From positions 1 to 42,036 of the forward strand of contig JASHQD010000211.1 of NCBI GenBank assembly GCA_030037755.1: 42,036 nt of DNA. Reading direction: 5' to 3'. The notes under the pieces were generated by a model. That model saw only the letters and a program-made list of their open reading frames with translations, was not told the origin of the DNA and made no database searches. Numbering within the stretch: the stretch's first letter is position 1; every line of letters starts with the position of its first letter. The stretch is from Terriglobia bacterium. GTDB taxonomy: Bacteria > Acidobacteriota > Terriglobia > UBA7540. Position numbers and translations under genes: made by a program. Shown here piece by piece: positions 19,570 to 28,800 of this stretch.

Positions 19570-20556
19570 ATGAAACCTCGCGTCTACATAACCCGCCCCG
19601 TCGGCTCCGAAGCGATCAACATTCTCGCTGCTCGTTGCGACGTGACCTGCCGCGAACAGGATCTGCCGCTGCCGCCCGCCGAGTTGGCGGAAGCGCTGCG
19701 CGAAATGGACGGCCTGATGATCGCCGGAGCCCGACTGCCGGCTGAAGTTGTGGCGCAGGCGTCGCGCCTGCGAGCCGTCTCCAGCGTGGGCGTCGGATAC
19801 GATAATCTCGATCTCGCGGCGCTTACCGCGCGACGCATTCCCGTCACTAACCTCGTCGGTGTGGTCGAGGAGACCACGGCCGATCTCGCCTTCGCGCTGC
19901 TGCTCGCCGCCGCGCGACGCTTGCCCGAATGCGATCGCTACGTGCGCGAAGGCCAATGGCGCTTCTGGCAATGGACCCTGCTCTGGGGCGCGGACGTATT
20001 CGGCAAAACTCTTGGACTTTACGGCTTCGGAAACATCGGGCAGGCGGTGGCCCGCCGCGCTCGCGGATTCAATATGCGCATCCTCTATTGCTCCCGCCGC
20101 CCCGCCGCGGAGGCCATCGAGCAGGCGCTGGGGGCGCAGCGAGTCGATCGCGACACCCTGTTCGGGGAGTCCGATTTCGTCAGCATTCACGTGGCGTTGA
20201 ACCCTGAAACTCGTCACTCCGTCGGCGCTGCCGAACTCGCGCGGATGAAGCCCTCCGCCTATCTGATCAACACGGCGCGCGGCCCGGTCGTGGACGAAGA
20301 AGCGCTGGCCGAGGCGCTGCAGCGGCACGCGATCGCCGGCGCGGGTCTCGACGTTTTCGAGCAGGAGCCGCACGTGCATCCCACGCTGCTCGGCCTGCCG
20401 AACGTGGTCCTGGCGCCGCACGTCGGCAGCGGTACCGCGGAGACTCGCGCGCGCATGGCCCGCGTGGCCGCGCAGAATCTGCTGGATCTGCTGGATGGGA
20501 AGCGTCCCAGAACGCTGCTGAATCCGGAGGTATTTGAGACGGCCAGTGGCGGATGA
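19570..20556 (+). CDS. D-2-hydroxyacid dehydrogenase (glyoxylate/hydroxypyruvate reductase-like)
   Basis: GLYGFGNIGQAVARRARGF nucleotide-binding motif; INTARGPVVDEEALAEAL; LAPHVGSGTAETR. Confidence 0.92.
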   Translation: MKPRVYITRPVGSEAINILAARCDVTCREQDLPLPPAELAEALREMDGLMIAGARLPAEVVAQASRLRAVSSVGVGYDNLDLAALTARRIPVTNLVGVVEETTADLAFALLLAAARRLPECDRYVREGQWRFWQWTLLWGADVFGKTLGLYGFGNIGQAVARRARGFNMRILYCSRRPAAEAIEQALGAQRVDRDTLFGESDFVSIHVALNPETRHSVGAAELARMKPSAYLINTARGPVVDEEALAEALQRHAIAGAGLDVFEQEPHVHPTLLGLPNVVLAPHVGSGTAETRARMARVAAQNLLDLLDGKRPRTLLNPEVFETASGG

Positions 20557-20652
20557 GATTCGCCTGGAGAACAGCGAGTCCCTGGTCAAAACCTCTGAAG
20601 TAAGGTTGCCTCGACGATCTCGATTTCGGCATCTAAGGAATCGGGTTAGACA

Positions 20653-21735
20653 ATGCAAGCGATCCGTCATGCTTCTTCAAAGCCGGCAGTAGCAATTTGG
20701 CTGGCGATCGCGTTCGCAGCCATTTCGCTCACGGCCCTGCCCGCCCGGGCGCAGCAAGTCAAGCTCTTCCTCAAAGACGGTTCGCAGCTTCTGGTAAAAA
20801 GCTACCAGATCGAAGGCGACAAGGTCCGGTTCTACAATCTCGACACACATGAATACGAGGAGATGCCGGTGGCGCTGGTGGATTTCGACGCCACCAAGCG
20901 CGCGGCTGGCGAGGAAGCGACGGAACACGCCAAGATCGTGGACGAAGCCAAGCGACTGGAGAAGGAGCACTTCGGACCGGACGCCCCGGGTCCCGGCCCG
21001 GATGCGAAGCCGGCAGGATTCCAGGTTGCCAATGGGCTTTACCTGCCTCTGACCGAGGGCGTTTATGCCTTCGACGGCCAGCGTGTGATCCCGATGGTCC
21101 AGTCGGAGGGTGAGGTCATGACGGACAAGGAACGTGCCGCTTTGATGATCGCCATGCCCGGGCCGCTGCTCAAGCGGCGCTCGCTCGTGTCGCTGCCCGG
21201 CCCCCAGGCGGCCGTGCGGATTGCGAATCCGCAACCGGCCTTCTATATCCAGTCGAACGAGGCCTGGGGCGCCAACGCGGTGCTGATCCCGGTGAAGTCG
21301 GCGCATGACCGGCGCGTCCTCGAGAAGGTGCAGTCCGGAATGGGCCTGGGCGCATCCGGGGAGATTCGCGACGCGGTGCCGATTGAGAAACAGGCCGTCG
21401 CCAAAGGCATCTACAAGATGACGCCATCGCAGGCGCTGCCGCCCGGAGAATACGCCATCGGCGAACTGGTGGACGGAAAGCTCAACATGGACGTCTGGGA
21501 CTTCGGGGTCGACAAGCCCGGCAAGAAAACAGGTTTCGGCGAGTCTGCGTCCGACCAACAGCAGTCGCCGATGGGCGAACAACAGAGTCCGGGCCAGGTT
21601 TCCGTTCAGCCCTCCGACGTCATCCTCGGAAAACATCCGCAGAATTCGCCCAGCGGCCCGCCACTGCCAGGTCCAGGATCGCAGGGCGGCGCGCCCACGC
21701 CACCTCCGAATTCGGGCGGTTCCGGCCCGCCATAA
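20653..21735 (+). CDS. exported hypothetical protein
   Basis: signal peptide ending ARAQQ, then VKLFLKDGSQLLVKSYQIEGDKVRFYNLDTHEYEEMPVALVDFDAT; Pro/Gly-rich C-term. Confidence 0.75.
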   Translation: MQAIRHASSKPAVAIWLAIAFAAISLTALPARAQQVKLFLKDGSQLLVKSYQIEGDKVRFYNLDTHEYEEMPVALVDFDATKRAAGEEATEHAKIVDEAKRLEKEHFGPDAPGPGPDAKPAGFQVANGLYLPLTEGVYAFDGQRVIPMVQSEGEVMTDKERAALMIAMPGPLLKRRSLVSLPGPQAAVRIANPQPAFYIQSNEAWGANAVLIPVKSAHDRRVLEKVQSGMGLGASGEIRDAVPIEKQAVAKGIYKMTPSQALPPGEYAIGELVDGKLNMDVWDFGVDKPGKKTGFGESASDQQQSPMGEQQSPGQVSVQPSDVILGKHPQNSPSGPPLPGPGSQGGAPTPPPNSGGSGPP

Positions 21736-21740
21736 GCGAC

Positions 21741-21876
21741 GCGCTGTAGCGGCGGTGTCCTCACCGCCGAAGAGCCATGATCCAAAGTGCGGCGGGGGGA
21801 ATTGTCCCCTCACCCCCGCCGGGGAAAAAAGGGCCATGATCCAAGTGCGGCGGTGAGGACACCGCCGCTACAGCGC
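21741..21876. repeat. REP-like family A inverted pair
   Basis: perfect 29-bp arms GCGCTGTAGCGGCGGTGTCCTCACCGCCG / reverse complement. Confidence 0.92.
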
Positions 21877-21928
21877 GGTTTGTCGACGCGGCTGATATAA
21901 TGTGAAATCCTCAGCGATGGAGGGAACG

Positions 21929-22402
21929 ATGGAGAAAGCCACTTTTGCGGCAGGCTGCTTCTGGGGTGTGGAAGCGACTTTTCGCGCGCTGCCCGGCGTC
22001 ACGGCGACGCGTGTCGGATACATCGGTGGAGGCACCGAAAAGCCGACCTACCAGGACGTCTGCACGGATCGTACCGGACACGCCGAGGCGGTCGAGGTGA
22101 CTTACGATCCCGCCAAAATATCCTATGAGGATCTGTTGAAGGTTTTCTGGGAGAATCACGATCCCACCACGTTGAACCGCCAGGGTCCGGACGTGGGCAC
22201 GCAGTACCGCAGCGCGATCTTCTATCACAATCCCGAACAGGAAGCTGCCGCGCGCGCCTCGAAGGATCGCCTGGCACAATCGGGCAAGTTCCGGCGCCCC
22301 ATCGTCACCCAGATCGTTCCGGCCGTGGAGTTCTGGCAGGCTGAGGACTACCACCAGCAGTACCTGGAAAAGCGCGGCCTGGCGCACTGCCACATTGGGT
22401 AA
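21929..22402 (+). CDS. msrA: peptide-methionine (S)-S-oxide reductase
   Basis: [51 protein letters not shown] before ATG 21929. Confidence 0.95.
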   Translation: MEKATFAAGCFWGVEATFRALPGVTATRVGYIGGGTEKPTYQDVCTDRTGHAEAVEVTYDPAKISYEDLLKVFWENHDPTTLNRQGPDVGTQYRSAIFYHNPEQEAAARASKDRLAQSGKFRRPIVTQIVPAVEFWQAEDYHQQYLEKRGLAHCHIG

Positions 22403-22631
22403 AGCGCCCATCACGAACCATATCGATGCGGGCCTGTGCGCGATCTGCCGCCACGTGCGAATCGTACGCTCCGATCGCGGGTCAATCTTCTATCAGTGCC
22501 GGCTGTCCCTTACGGATCCCCGATTCGTTCCGTATCCACGATTGCCCGTGCTGCGCTGTGCCGGATTCGAGGCTGATCCCGAACCGCGCACTCCAGCCAC
22601 GACCAACCCAACGAGCAAAGAGAAAATCTAG
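22395..22631 (+). CDS. small Cys-containing conserved-looking hypothetical protein
   Basis: [47 protein letters not shown]; overlaps end of msrA. Confidence 0.6.
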   Translation: MGKAPITNHIDAGLCAICRHVRIVRSDRGSIFYQCRLSLTDPRFVPYPRLPVLRCAGFEADPEPRTPATTNPTSKEKI

Positions 22632-22648
22632 AAAGTGCTACGATGATG

Positions 22649-22760
22649 CTGTAGCGGCGCTGTCCTCAGCGCCGCAGGATTGCGCGGCCATCCTCACAGC
22701 AAACCTGCCTTCTGGCCGAGAATACAGAATTATGGCAGTGAGGATACCGCCGCTATAGCG
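22649..22760. repeat. REP-like family A inverted pair, diverged
   Basis: CTGTAGCGGCGCTGTCCTCAGCGCCGCAGG ... GGCAGTGAGGATACCGCCGCTATAGCG. Confidence 0.8.
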
Positions 22761-22799
22761 ATGCGGCTTACCCCGGAGAGCTGATTCTGGAAGGCCAAC

Positions 22800-25529
22800 G
22801 TGTCTTCGGTCTCCGAGCAGGCTGAAAGCGACAGCGCCCGTCCGTTCATCTGTCCGGTGCTCATTCTTGCCCTGGCGATGGCTCTCGGAATTGCGCTGAG
22901 CACCTGGCTGGCTCCGGGGAACCTGGGCGCGTGGCGCGCGCTTCCCCTGCTGATTGGCGCCGCAGCCGCGTGCCTGGCGGTCTCCGCAATCCTGCTTCGC
23001 GCCGGACACAATAGCGCGTCGGTCATCGTCGTGCTGGCCGGATTCGTTTTCGCGGGCGCCGCTCTGCCGACTCTTTTCGCGTATCGCTTTCCGCCGGATC
23101 ACGTCAGCCACCTGGACGAGTGGAGCTTTGATCTGAATCGCCCGGTTCAGGTCGAGGGCAGCATCGTGACTGAGCCGGTGATCACGCCATCCGGTCTCGA
23201 ATTCGACATCGAGGCCAATCGCCTGGCCCAGCTTCAAGTCCCGCCAGGAAGAGGTTCGCAGGCCGCGGCACGGAAAACATCCGGTAAGATCCGCCTGCGT
23301 TTGGAATCGCTCGCCGGAGCCGGGGGCGAGGACGTGTTCGATCTGCATCCCGGCGACGCGATCGGGGCTCCCATGCTGTTGCGCCGCCCGCACACGTATC
23401 AAAATCGCGGCAGTTTCGACTTCCGAAAGCGCGCCGAGGAAATTGACGACTTGTTCTGGGAGGGAACGGTAAGCGGCGCGGGCGAAGTGCACACGCTGCC
23501 CGTGCGTTCCGGGCTGCATCCGAGCCGCGTCGTATGGCGCCTGCGATTTCGGATCCGGCGCGGCATCGATCGCCTCTATCCGCCGTGGTCAGCCGAGGGC
23601 CGCGACGGCGCCGTCCTTAAGGCGATTCTGCTCGGCGAGCGGTCGTCTCTCGACTCCGCGACCGTCGACCATTTTCGCGCGAGCGGCCTCTACCATCTGC
23701 TGGTGATCGCAGGCCTGCACGTCGGCCTGATCGCAGGTTTGGTTGCAGCACTCCTGCGCCTCCTGGGATTGAATCGCACCTCGCGCAATTTACTGCTGCT
23801 GGCAGTCCTCATCGCCTATGCGCTCGTGGTCGAGCAGCGCGCGCCCACGCTGCGCGCCACGCTCATGATCGTAGCCTTCATCGTGGCGGACCTGCTGGGC
23901 CGCGATCACACGGCGCTGAACTCCGTCGGACTCGCGGCGCTGGTCCTGCTGCTGGCGCGTCCGGCGTGGCTTTTCGAATCGGGCTTTCAGCTTTCCTTCG
24001 CGGCCGCGCTGCTGATCGTCGGACTGGCGGGGCCGCTGCTCCGGCTGAGTATCGAGCCTTATCATCACGCGCTTTATCACCTCGACAATATCGATCTCGA
24101 TACTGCGCTCGATCCACGCCAGGCGCAATTCCGGCTGGATCTGCGCTCATTGGTTGGCGTTGTGCGCGGGTGTTCCGCTTATCTCGACCGGCACCCGGTC
24201 GCGGCCGCGCGCCTGATCGTCTGGCCGCTCGGCGCGGGCCTGCGCCTGATCGAGATCGCCGCGCTCTCGGCCGTCCTGCAAATCGGGCTGCTGCTGCCCA
24301 TGGTCGAGACGTTTCATCGCGTGACGCTGGCGGGCATCGGCCTGAATTCCCTGGCGCTGCCGCTCATGGCCGTACTGCTTGCCATTGCCATACCGACCGT
24401 GGCGCTCGCGACCGTGGCGCCGTCGTGGGCGGTTCTGCCCGGCAAAGTTCTGGCCGTCGTGTTCAACCCGCTTTTCCGATTGGCCGAGTTGCCGCACCTT
24501 CCGGCATGGCTCTCGTACCGCGTTCCCTCGCCCCCGATCGTCATCGCACTTGGATTTGCGGCCGCACTGATCGCCCTGACCCTTTGCCTCGGACGCTCGC
24601 GCGCGGGCGCCATCGCATCTGTCGCTGTGTTGGGCCTGTTCGCAGTTCTGCTGGCGACGGAACCCTTCGCCGCCGATCTTCCCTCGGGCGGGATAGAGAT
24701 CACCGCGCTCGACTGCGGTCGCGGGCAAGCCAGTTTCATGGTCCTTCCGGGCGGATCGACGATGCTGATCGGCGCCGGCGGCGTCCCGGGCACACCCACC
24801 AGCGCCTTGACGGTCCCGTGGGATCCCGGCGAGAACATCGTGGCGCCCTATTTGTGGTCGCGCCGCGTGAAGAGTCTCGATGTGCTGCTCGCGCCAGGCT
24901 TGAATCTGGACGGCGTGGCGTCAATTCTCGGCGACTTTCATGTGCGTGAGTTGTGGCTGGTAGGGCAACCAGGCGGATGGAACGCGGCGGCCATCGCCGC
25001 TGTCACGCGCGGCGTGCGTCGCGGCACGGTCATCCGTCCGATCCAGCCCGGCGAGGCGTTGCGGCTCGGTGGCACCACGGTTCAGATTCTCGATTCGACC
25101 GCTGACGCAAGCAGTCCGGCGGGTAGCCGCAGCGTGACAGTTCGCATTGCTGGCGCGGAGGGCTCCGCATGGTTTGCCGGCGCCGGTCCTTCAAAAGACG
25201 CAATACAGCTGGTGGGCGCAACCGCCAGCGCGCGTGGCGGTACTGGCAACAACGCGCGCGACGATATCCTGGTCATCGATCGCCCGGACCTGGTGGCCGC
25301 GGCGCACTCGAATCTGCTGGCGAACACCGGCGCGGAGGTTGCGATCGTGTCTCCGGGACGCACCACGCGCGCAGATTCGATTGCGCGAATCGCGCTGGCA
25401 CAATTGGATCTCGGGATTCAAACCTTCCAAACCGATGTCGACGGCGCCGTGACGGCGTGGCTGAACGGCAGGTCGATTGCGATTCGGACGTTTCGCGGCG
25501 GCAGGATCGGCGGGATTCAAAGGCAGTAA
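22800..25529 (+). CDS. comEC: ComEC/Rec2-family DNA internalization protein
   Basis: HLLVIAGLHVGLIAGLVAALLR, multi-TM competence domain, C-terminal metallo-beta-lactamase-like region; GTG start. Confidence 0.9.
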   Translation: MSSVSEQAESDSARPFICPVLILALAMALGIALSTWLAPGNLGAWRALPLLIGAAAACLAVSAILLRAGHNSASVIVVLAGFVFAGAALPTLFAYRFPPDHVSHLDEWSFDLNRPVQVEGSIVTEPVITPSGLEFDIEANRLAQLQVPPGRGSQAAARKTSGKIRLRLESLAGAGGEDVFDLHPGDAIGAPMLLRRPHTYQNRGSFDFRKRAEEIDDLFWEGTVSGAGEVHTLPVRSGLHPSRVVWRLRFRIRRGIDRLYPPWSAEGRDGAVLKAILLGERSSLDSATVDHFRASGLYHLLVIAGLHVGLIAGLVAALLRLLGLNRTSRNLLLLAVLIAYALVVEQRAPTLRATLMIVAFIVADLLGRDHTALNSVGLAALVLLLARPAWLFESGFQLSFAAALLIVGLAGPLLRLSIEPYHHALYHLDNIDLDTALDPRQAQFRLDLRSLVGVVRGCSAYLDRHPVAAARLIVWPLGAGLRLIEIAALSAVLQIGLLLPMVETFHRVTLAGIGLNSLALPLMAVLLAIAIPTVALATVAPSWAVLPGKVLAVVFNPLFRLAELPHLPAWLSYRVPSPPIVIALGFAAALIALTLCLGRSRAGAIASVAVLGLFAVLLATEPFAADLPSGGIEITALDCGRGQASFMVLPGGSTMLIGAGGVPGTPTSALTVPWDPGENIVAPYLWSRRVKSLDVLLAPGLNLDGVASILGDFHVRELWLVGQPGGWNAAAIAAVTRGVRRGTVIRPIQPGEALRLGGTTVQILDSTADASSPAGSRSVTVRIAGAEGSAWFAGAGPSKDAIQLVGATASARGGTGNNARDDILVIDRPDLVAAAHSNLLANTGAEVAIVSPGRTTRADSIARIALAQLDLGIQTFQTDVDGAVTAWLNGRSIAIRTFRGGRIGGIQRQ

Positions 25530-25557
25530 AGTAGCTGGCATAGCGCTAACGAGGAAA

Positions 25558-25628
25558 GTCGACAGTCGACAGTCGCTGAATCGCTCAATGTAGGGCCAAC
25601 CGACTGTCAACTGTTGACTGTCGACTCT
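25558..25628. repeat. short-word imperfect inverted repeat (GACAGTC/GACTGTC family)
   Basis: GTCGACAGTCGACAGTCGC ... CGACTGTCAACTGTTGACTGTCGACTC. Confidence 0.7.
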
Positions 25629-25688
25629 CAACCAGCCCCAAACGTGAGACTCGCCGCCTTCGGTGCTATGCTGGAGCCAAGGAGTCCC

Positions 25689-26366
25689 ATGCCAAATACG
25701 TCGACAGCGCGCGAAGCGGAGCGCCTGGCCATGGTCGAGGATCAGCTCCGTGCTCGCGGCATCCGCGATCGCCGCGTGCTCGAGGCCATGACGACAGTAC
25801 CGCGGCATGAATTCATGCCGGTCGAGCAGGCTCCGGCGGCATACGAGGATCGCGCGCTGCCCATTGGTGAGTGGGAGACGATCTCGCAGCCTTACATCGT
25901 CGCCCTGATGACCGAAGGCGCCGCAGTTCGCCCCGGGGATCGCGTGCTGGAGATTGGCACGGGCCTTGGCTATCAGGCGGCCGTGCTGGCTGCGCTGGAC
26001 GCCAGGGTTTACACCATCGAGAGGAACGCACAGCTCGCGGAGCAGGCGCGCCAGAAGCTATCGGCTCTGGGCTACGCGGTAGAGGTGATCACCGGTGACG
26101 GTACGGACGGCTATCGACCGGCCGCGCCCTATGACGCGATTCTGGTCACGGCGGGCGCCCCGCGCGTCCCCCAGGCGCTCGTCGATCAGCTCGCGGACGG
26201 CGGACGGCTCGTGATTCCGATCGGCAGCCGCGCCCTGCAGCAACTTCATCTCCTGATCAAGCACGGCGGCGAGATACTCGACCGGACGTTGGAGGCCTGC
26301 CAGTTCGTGCCACTTGTCGGAAAGCAGGGCTGGCCGCAAGAGTATTGGCCACGATTCTTCGGCTAG
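25689..26366 (+). CDS. pcm: protein-L-isoaspartate O-methyltransferase
   Basis: RVLEAMTTVPRHEFMP, ISQPYIVALMTE, RVLEIGTGLGYQAAVLA, GGRLVIPIG; internal ATG 25689 preceded by GGAG. Confidence 0.93.
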   Translation: MPNTSTAREAERLAMVEDQLRARGIRDRRVLEAMTTVPRHEFMPVEQAPAAYEDRALPIGEWETISQPYIVALMTEGAAVRPGDRVLEIGTGLGYQAAVLAALDARVYTIERNAQLAEQARQKLSALGYAVEVITGDGTDGYRPAAPYDAILVTAGAPRVPQALVDQLADGGRLVIPIGSRALQQLHLLIKHGGEILDRTLEACQFVPLVGKQGWPQEYWPRFFG

Positions 26367-26375
26367 GAGGAGAGC

Positions 26376-26954
26376 ATGGTGATCGCGTCCCATCTGCGCC
26401 CGGGCGCCATCCTCGTTGTCGGGGGCGACCTGCTCAAGGTGATCGAATCGACCTTCCACGTGGGTCAAGGCAAGATGCCCGGCAGCGTCCATGCGAAGCT
26501 GCGAGACGTCCGCAAGGGAACGTTCAAGGAACTGCGCTGGCGTCCCGAGGAGAAGCTGGACGAGGCCGATCTCGCCAAAGTGGACATGGACTATCTGTAC
26601 AGCGATACCGATTCCGCAACCTTCATGAACCCGGTCACGTTTGACCAGGTCTCGATTCCACTCGAGGCCGTCGGGAGCGCGGCTGATTTTCTGAAGCCCG
26701 ACACGCGAGTGCCCGTCGAGTTCTACGAGGGGCGGCCCGTCAGCATCGAATTCCCGGCGATCGTCGAAGTCGCGGTCGAGACGACCTCGGCGCCCGTCCA
26801 CACCGGCCAGGACAACACTTACAAGTCGGCGACGATCGAGAACGGTCTGGAAGTGGCGGTGCCGCAGTTCATCAAGCAGGGCGAGATCGTGCGGATCGAC
26901 GTGGCGACGCGGAAGTACGTGGATCGAGTCCGGGCGGCCGGGAAGCGTGTTTGA
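26376..26954 (+). CDS. elongation factor P family protein
   Basis: three-domain EF-P architecture; VEIVET-like VEVAVETTSAPVHTGQDNTYKSATIENGLEVAVPQFIKQGEIVRIDVATRKYVDR. Confidence 0.88.
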   Translation: MVIASHLRPGAILVVGGDLLKVIESTFHVGQGKMPGSVHAKLRDVRKGTFKELRWRPEEKLDEADLAKVDMDYLYSDTDSATFMNPVTFDQVSIPLEAVGSAADFLKPDTRVPVEFYEGRPVSIEFPAIVEVAVETTSAPVHTGQDNTYKSATIENGLEVAVPQFIKQGEIVRIDVATRKYVDRVRAAGKRV

Positions 26955-27250
26955 GCGAGTAACCGTCGATGTAGTGACGTATCCGGCCGGCCGCAAGAAA
27001 TGGAACCCGAGTTGCTATCGATACCTGTTCCGTTGCGCAGTTCCTTCGTGGCAAAGCCCGCTTGGACGTAGCGGTACGAATCCTGGGCAGGGTTTATCTC
27101 TTGTAGAATCAATGCTGTGCTTGCCCAGTGTTGCCGCTGCGAGTCCGCGTGGCGTGTGTCTCATTGGAAACAGCACCGGCTCGACATGTGACTGCTTAGG
27201 GAAACGGCCCAGCCCTCGACTTTTCGGAGCCGGGCTCAAAAGAAGAAGCG

Positions 27251-28078
27251 ATGATGCAGCGCGATGACTTACGATCGACCGGCGCGGAGGCAACGCCCTT
27301 TTTAAGTGTCGTGGTCCCGGCCTACAACGAATCCCAGCGAGTAGGACGCTCGCTCAGCGCCATCCACTGGTATCTGGCATCGAAGACCTTCGCGTCGGAG
27401 GTGATCGTGGTGGACGACGGGTCAACCGATGGCACGGCCGGCGTGGTTTCAGACGTGATCGCCGCCTGGCCGTCGTTCCGGTTGATCCGCAACGATCGCA
27501 ATCGAGGCAAAGGGTATAGCGTGCGTCGCGGTGTGCTGGAAGCTCGCGGCGAATACGTGTTGTTTACGGACGCCGATCTCTCCGCGCCGATCGATCAGAC
27601 GGGGATGCTGATCGCAGCTCTGGAATCGACCGGAGCCGACGCCGCCATCGGCTCGCGGGCGCTGCAGCGGGAGTTGATCGGTGTACATCAGCCCTTGTTC
27701 CGCGAGTTGGGCGGCATCTGCTTCAACGTCGCGGTGCGGTTGTTTACCGGCCTCAAGCTGCGCGATACGCAGTGCGGTCTGAAGCTGTTCCGCCGCGAAC
27801 CCACGCGGCTGGCTTTCGAGCACATGAAGGCGGAGCGATTCGGATTCGATCCGGAGTTGCTCTTCCTGATCGAGCGCTGCGGCGGCCGGATTCTGGAGAT
27901 TCCGGTGCGCTGGGATAACGACCCGGCGACCAAGTTCAACGTGCTTCGGGATGCTGTCCGCAGCTTTCGCGAAGTGGCGGAAGTCCGGTGGCGCGCCATA
28001 ACGGGCCAGTATCCGGCGCGGCAACGGCAACGGGTAGCAGCCGCTGAAGCGGCGCACGTCCGGCATGGGTCAAGATAG
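27251..28078 (+). CDS. family 2 glycosyltransferase (dolichyl-phosphate glucosyltransferase-like)
   Basis: LSVVVPAYNESQRVGRSL, EVIVVDDGSTDGTA, FTDADLSAPID, DTQCGLKLFRRE. Confidence 0.92.
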   Translation: MMQRDDLRSTGAEATPFLSVVVPAYNESQRVGRSLSAIHWYLASKTFASEVIVVDDGSTDGTAGVVSDVIAAWPSFRLIRNDRNRGKGYSVRRGVLEARGEYVLFTDADLSAPIDQTGMLIAALESTGADAAIGSRALQRELIGVHQPLFRELGGICFNVAVRLFTGLKLRDTQCGLKLFRREPTRLAFEHMKAERFGFDPELLFLIERCGGRILEIPVRWDNDPATKFNVLRDAVRSFREVAEVRWRAITGQYPARQRQRVAAAEAAHVRHGSR

Positions 28079-28480
28079 TCTGCTCTCTGTGTAAAATGCT
28101 GTAGGTAAAGAGCTAAAACGCTCGATCTGTCCGAGGCTAACTCGTCCGCAAATAAACTACATTTTCCGCTTGCTTGCCCCAACCATGCAGCGATAGTCCG
28201 TTCGGAAACTTTTTGCTTGACAACTCGTCATAATAGGTGCAGTGTAGCTTAGTGCTGGGTAGAGGAGATCGATTTATTCCTTCTTCGATAACACCAGCGA
28301 ATAGGTGAGAAGTTCGAGAGATGCTTAGATTCCCCAAATTCGAGTCACCAAGCGAACGGCAAGGTAGGCCGTGCCGCATATTTGTGTGCCATTGGCCACT
28401 ATCGTCCAATAGCACCGTCATGACGGCCAATTCGCGCAGAGGAGGCGGGTAGAGTCCAGGCACAACCAGGATTCTAAGAA

Positions 28481-28510
28481 GGCCCGCCGTAAAAAGCGGG
28501 CCTTTTTTAT
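28481..28510 (+). terminator. rho-independent terminator-like hairpin just upstream of the tRNA array
   Basis: GGCCCGC cgtaaaaa GCGGGCC followed by TTTTTTAT. Confidence 0.75.
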
Positions 28511-28542
28511 TGCTCTTTGACAATTGATCGACAGGAACGAAC

Positions 28543-28617
28543 GGGGGTGTAGGACAACGGCAAGTCTGGCGGACTCCAAACCCGTCGATCCCGGTTCAAA
28601 TCCGGGCACCCCTGCCA
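28543..28617 (+). tRNA. tRNA-Trp (anticodon CCA)
   Basis: GGGGGTG/CACCCCT, G73, CCA encoded; loop CTCCAAA; T-loop TTCAAAT. Confidence 0.88.
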
Positions 28618-28619
28618 AT

Positions 28620-28694
28620 GGCGCGGTAGCCAAGTGGGAAGGCGCCTGTCTGCAAAACAGGCAATCGCCGGTTCGATTCCGGCCCGCGTCTCCA
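28620..28694 (+). tRNA. tRNA-Cys (GCA)
   Basis: GGCGCGG/CCGCGTC, T73, CCA; CCTGT CTGCAAA ACAGG; T-loop TTCGATT. Confidence 0.9.
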
Positions 28695-28696
28695 AG

Positions 28697-28790
28697 GGTG
28701 GTCAGCACTGGTGTGCGGGCGGGCCTTATAAGCCTGTAATCGCTCCGGACGGGAGTGCACGGCAGGGTCCGATTCCCTGGACCACTACCA
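28697..28790 (+). tRNA. tRNA-like, long variable arm (class II architecture), anticodon TAT
   Basis: GGTGGTC/GACCACT, A73, CCA; CGGGC CTTATAA GCCTG; variable-arm stem GCTCC ggacg GGAGT; T-arm CAGGG TCCGATT CCCTG; short D arm GCAC TGGT GTGC. Confidence 0.75.
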
Positions 28791-28800
28791 GGTTGTCCTG

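Noticed and set aside
28137-28523. 128-aa minus-strand ORF in the array leader
   Set aside because: Overlaps the terminator hairpin, has no recognisable motif, and its composition is unlike neighbouring genes.
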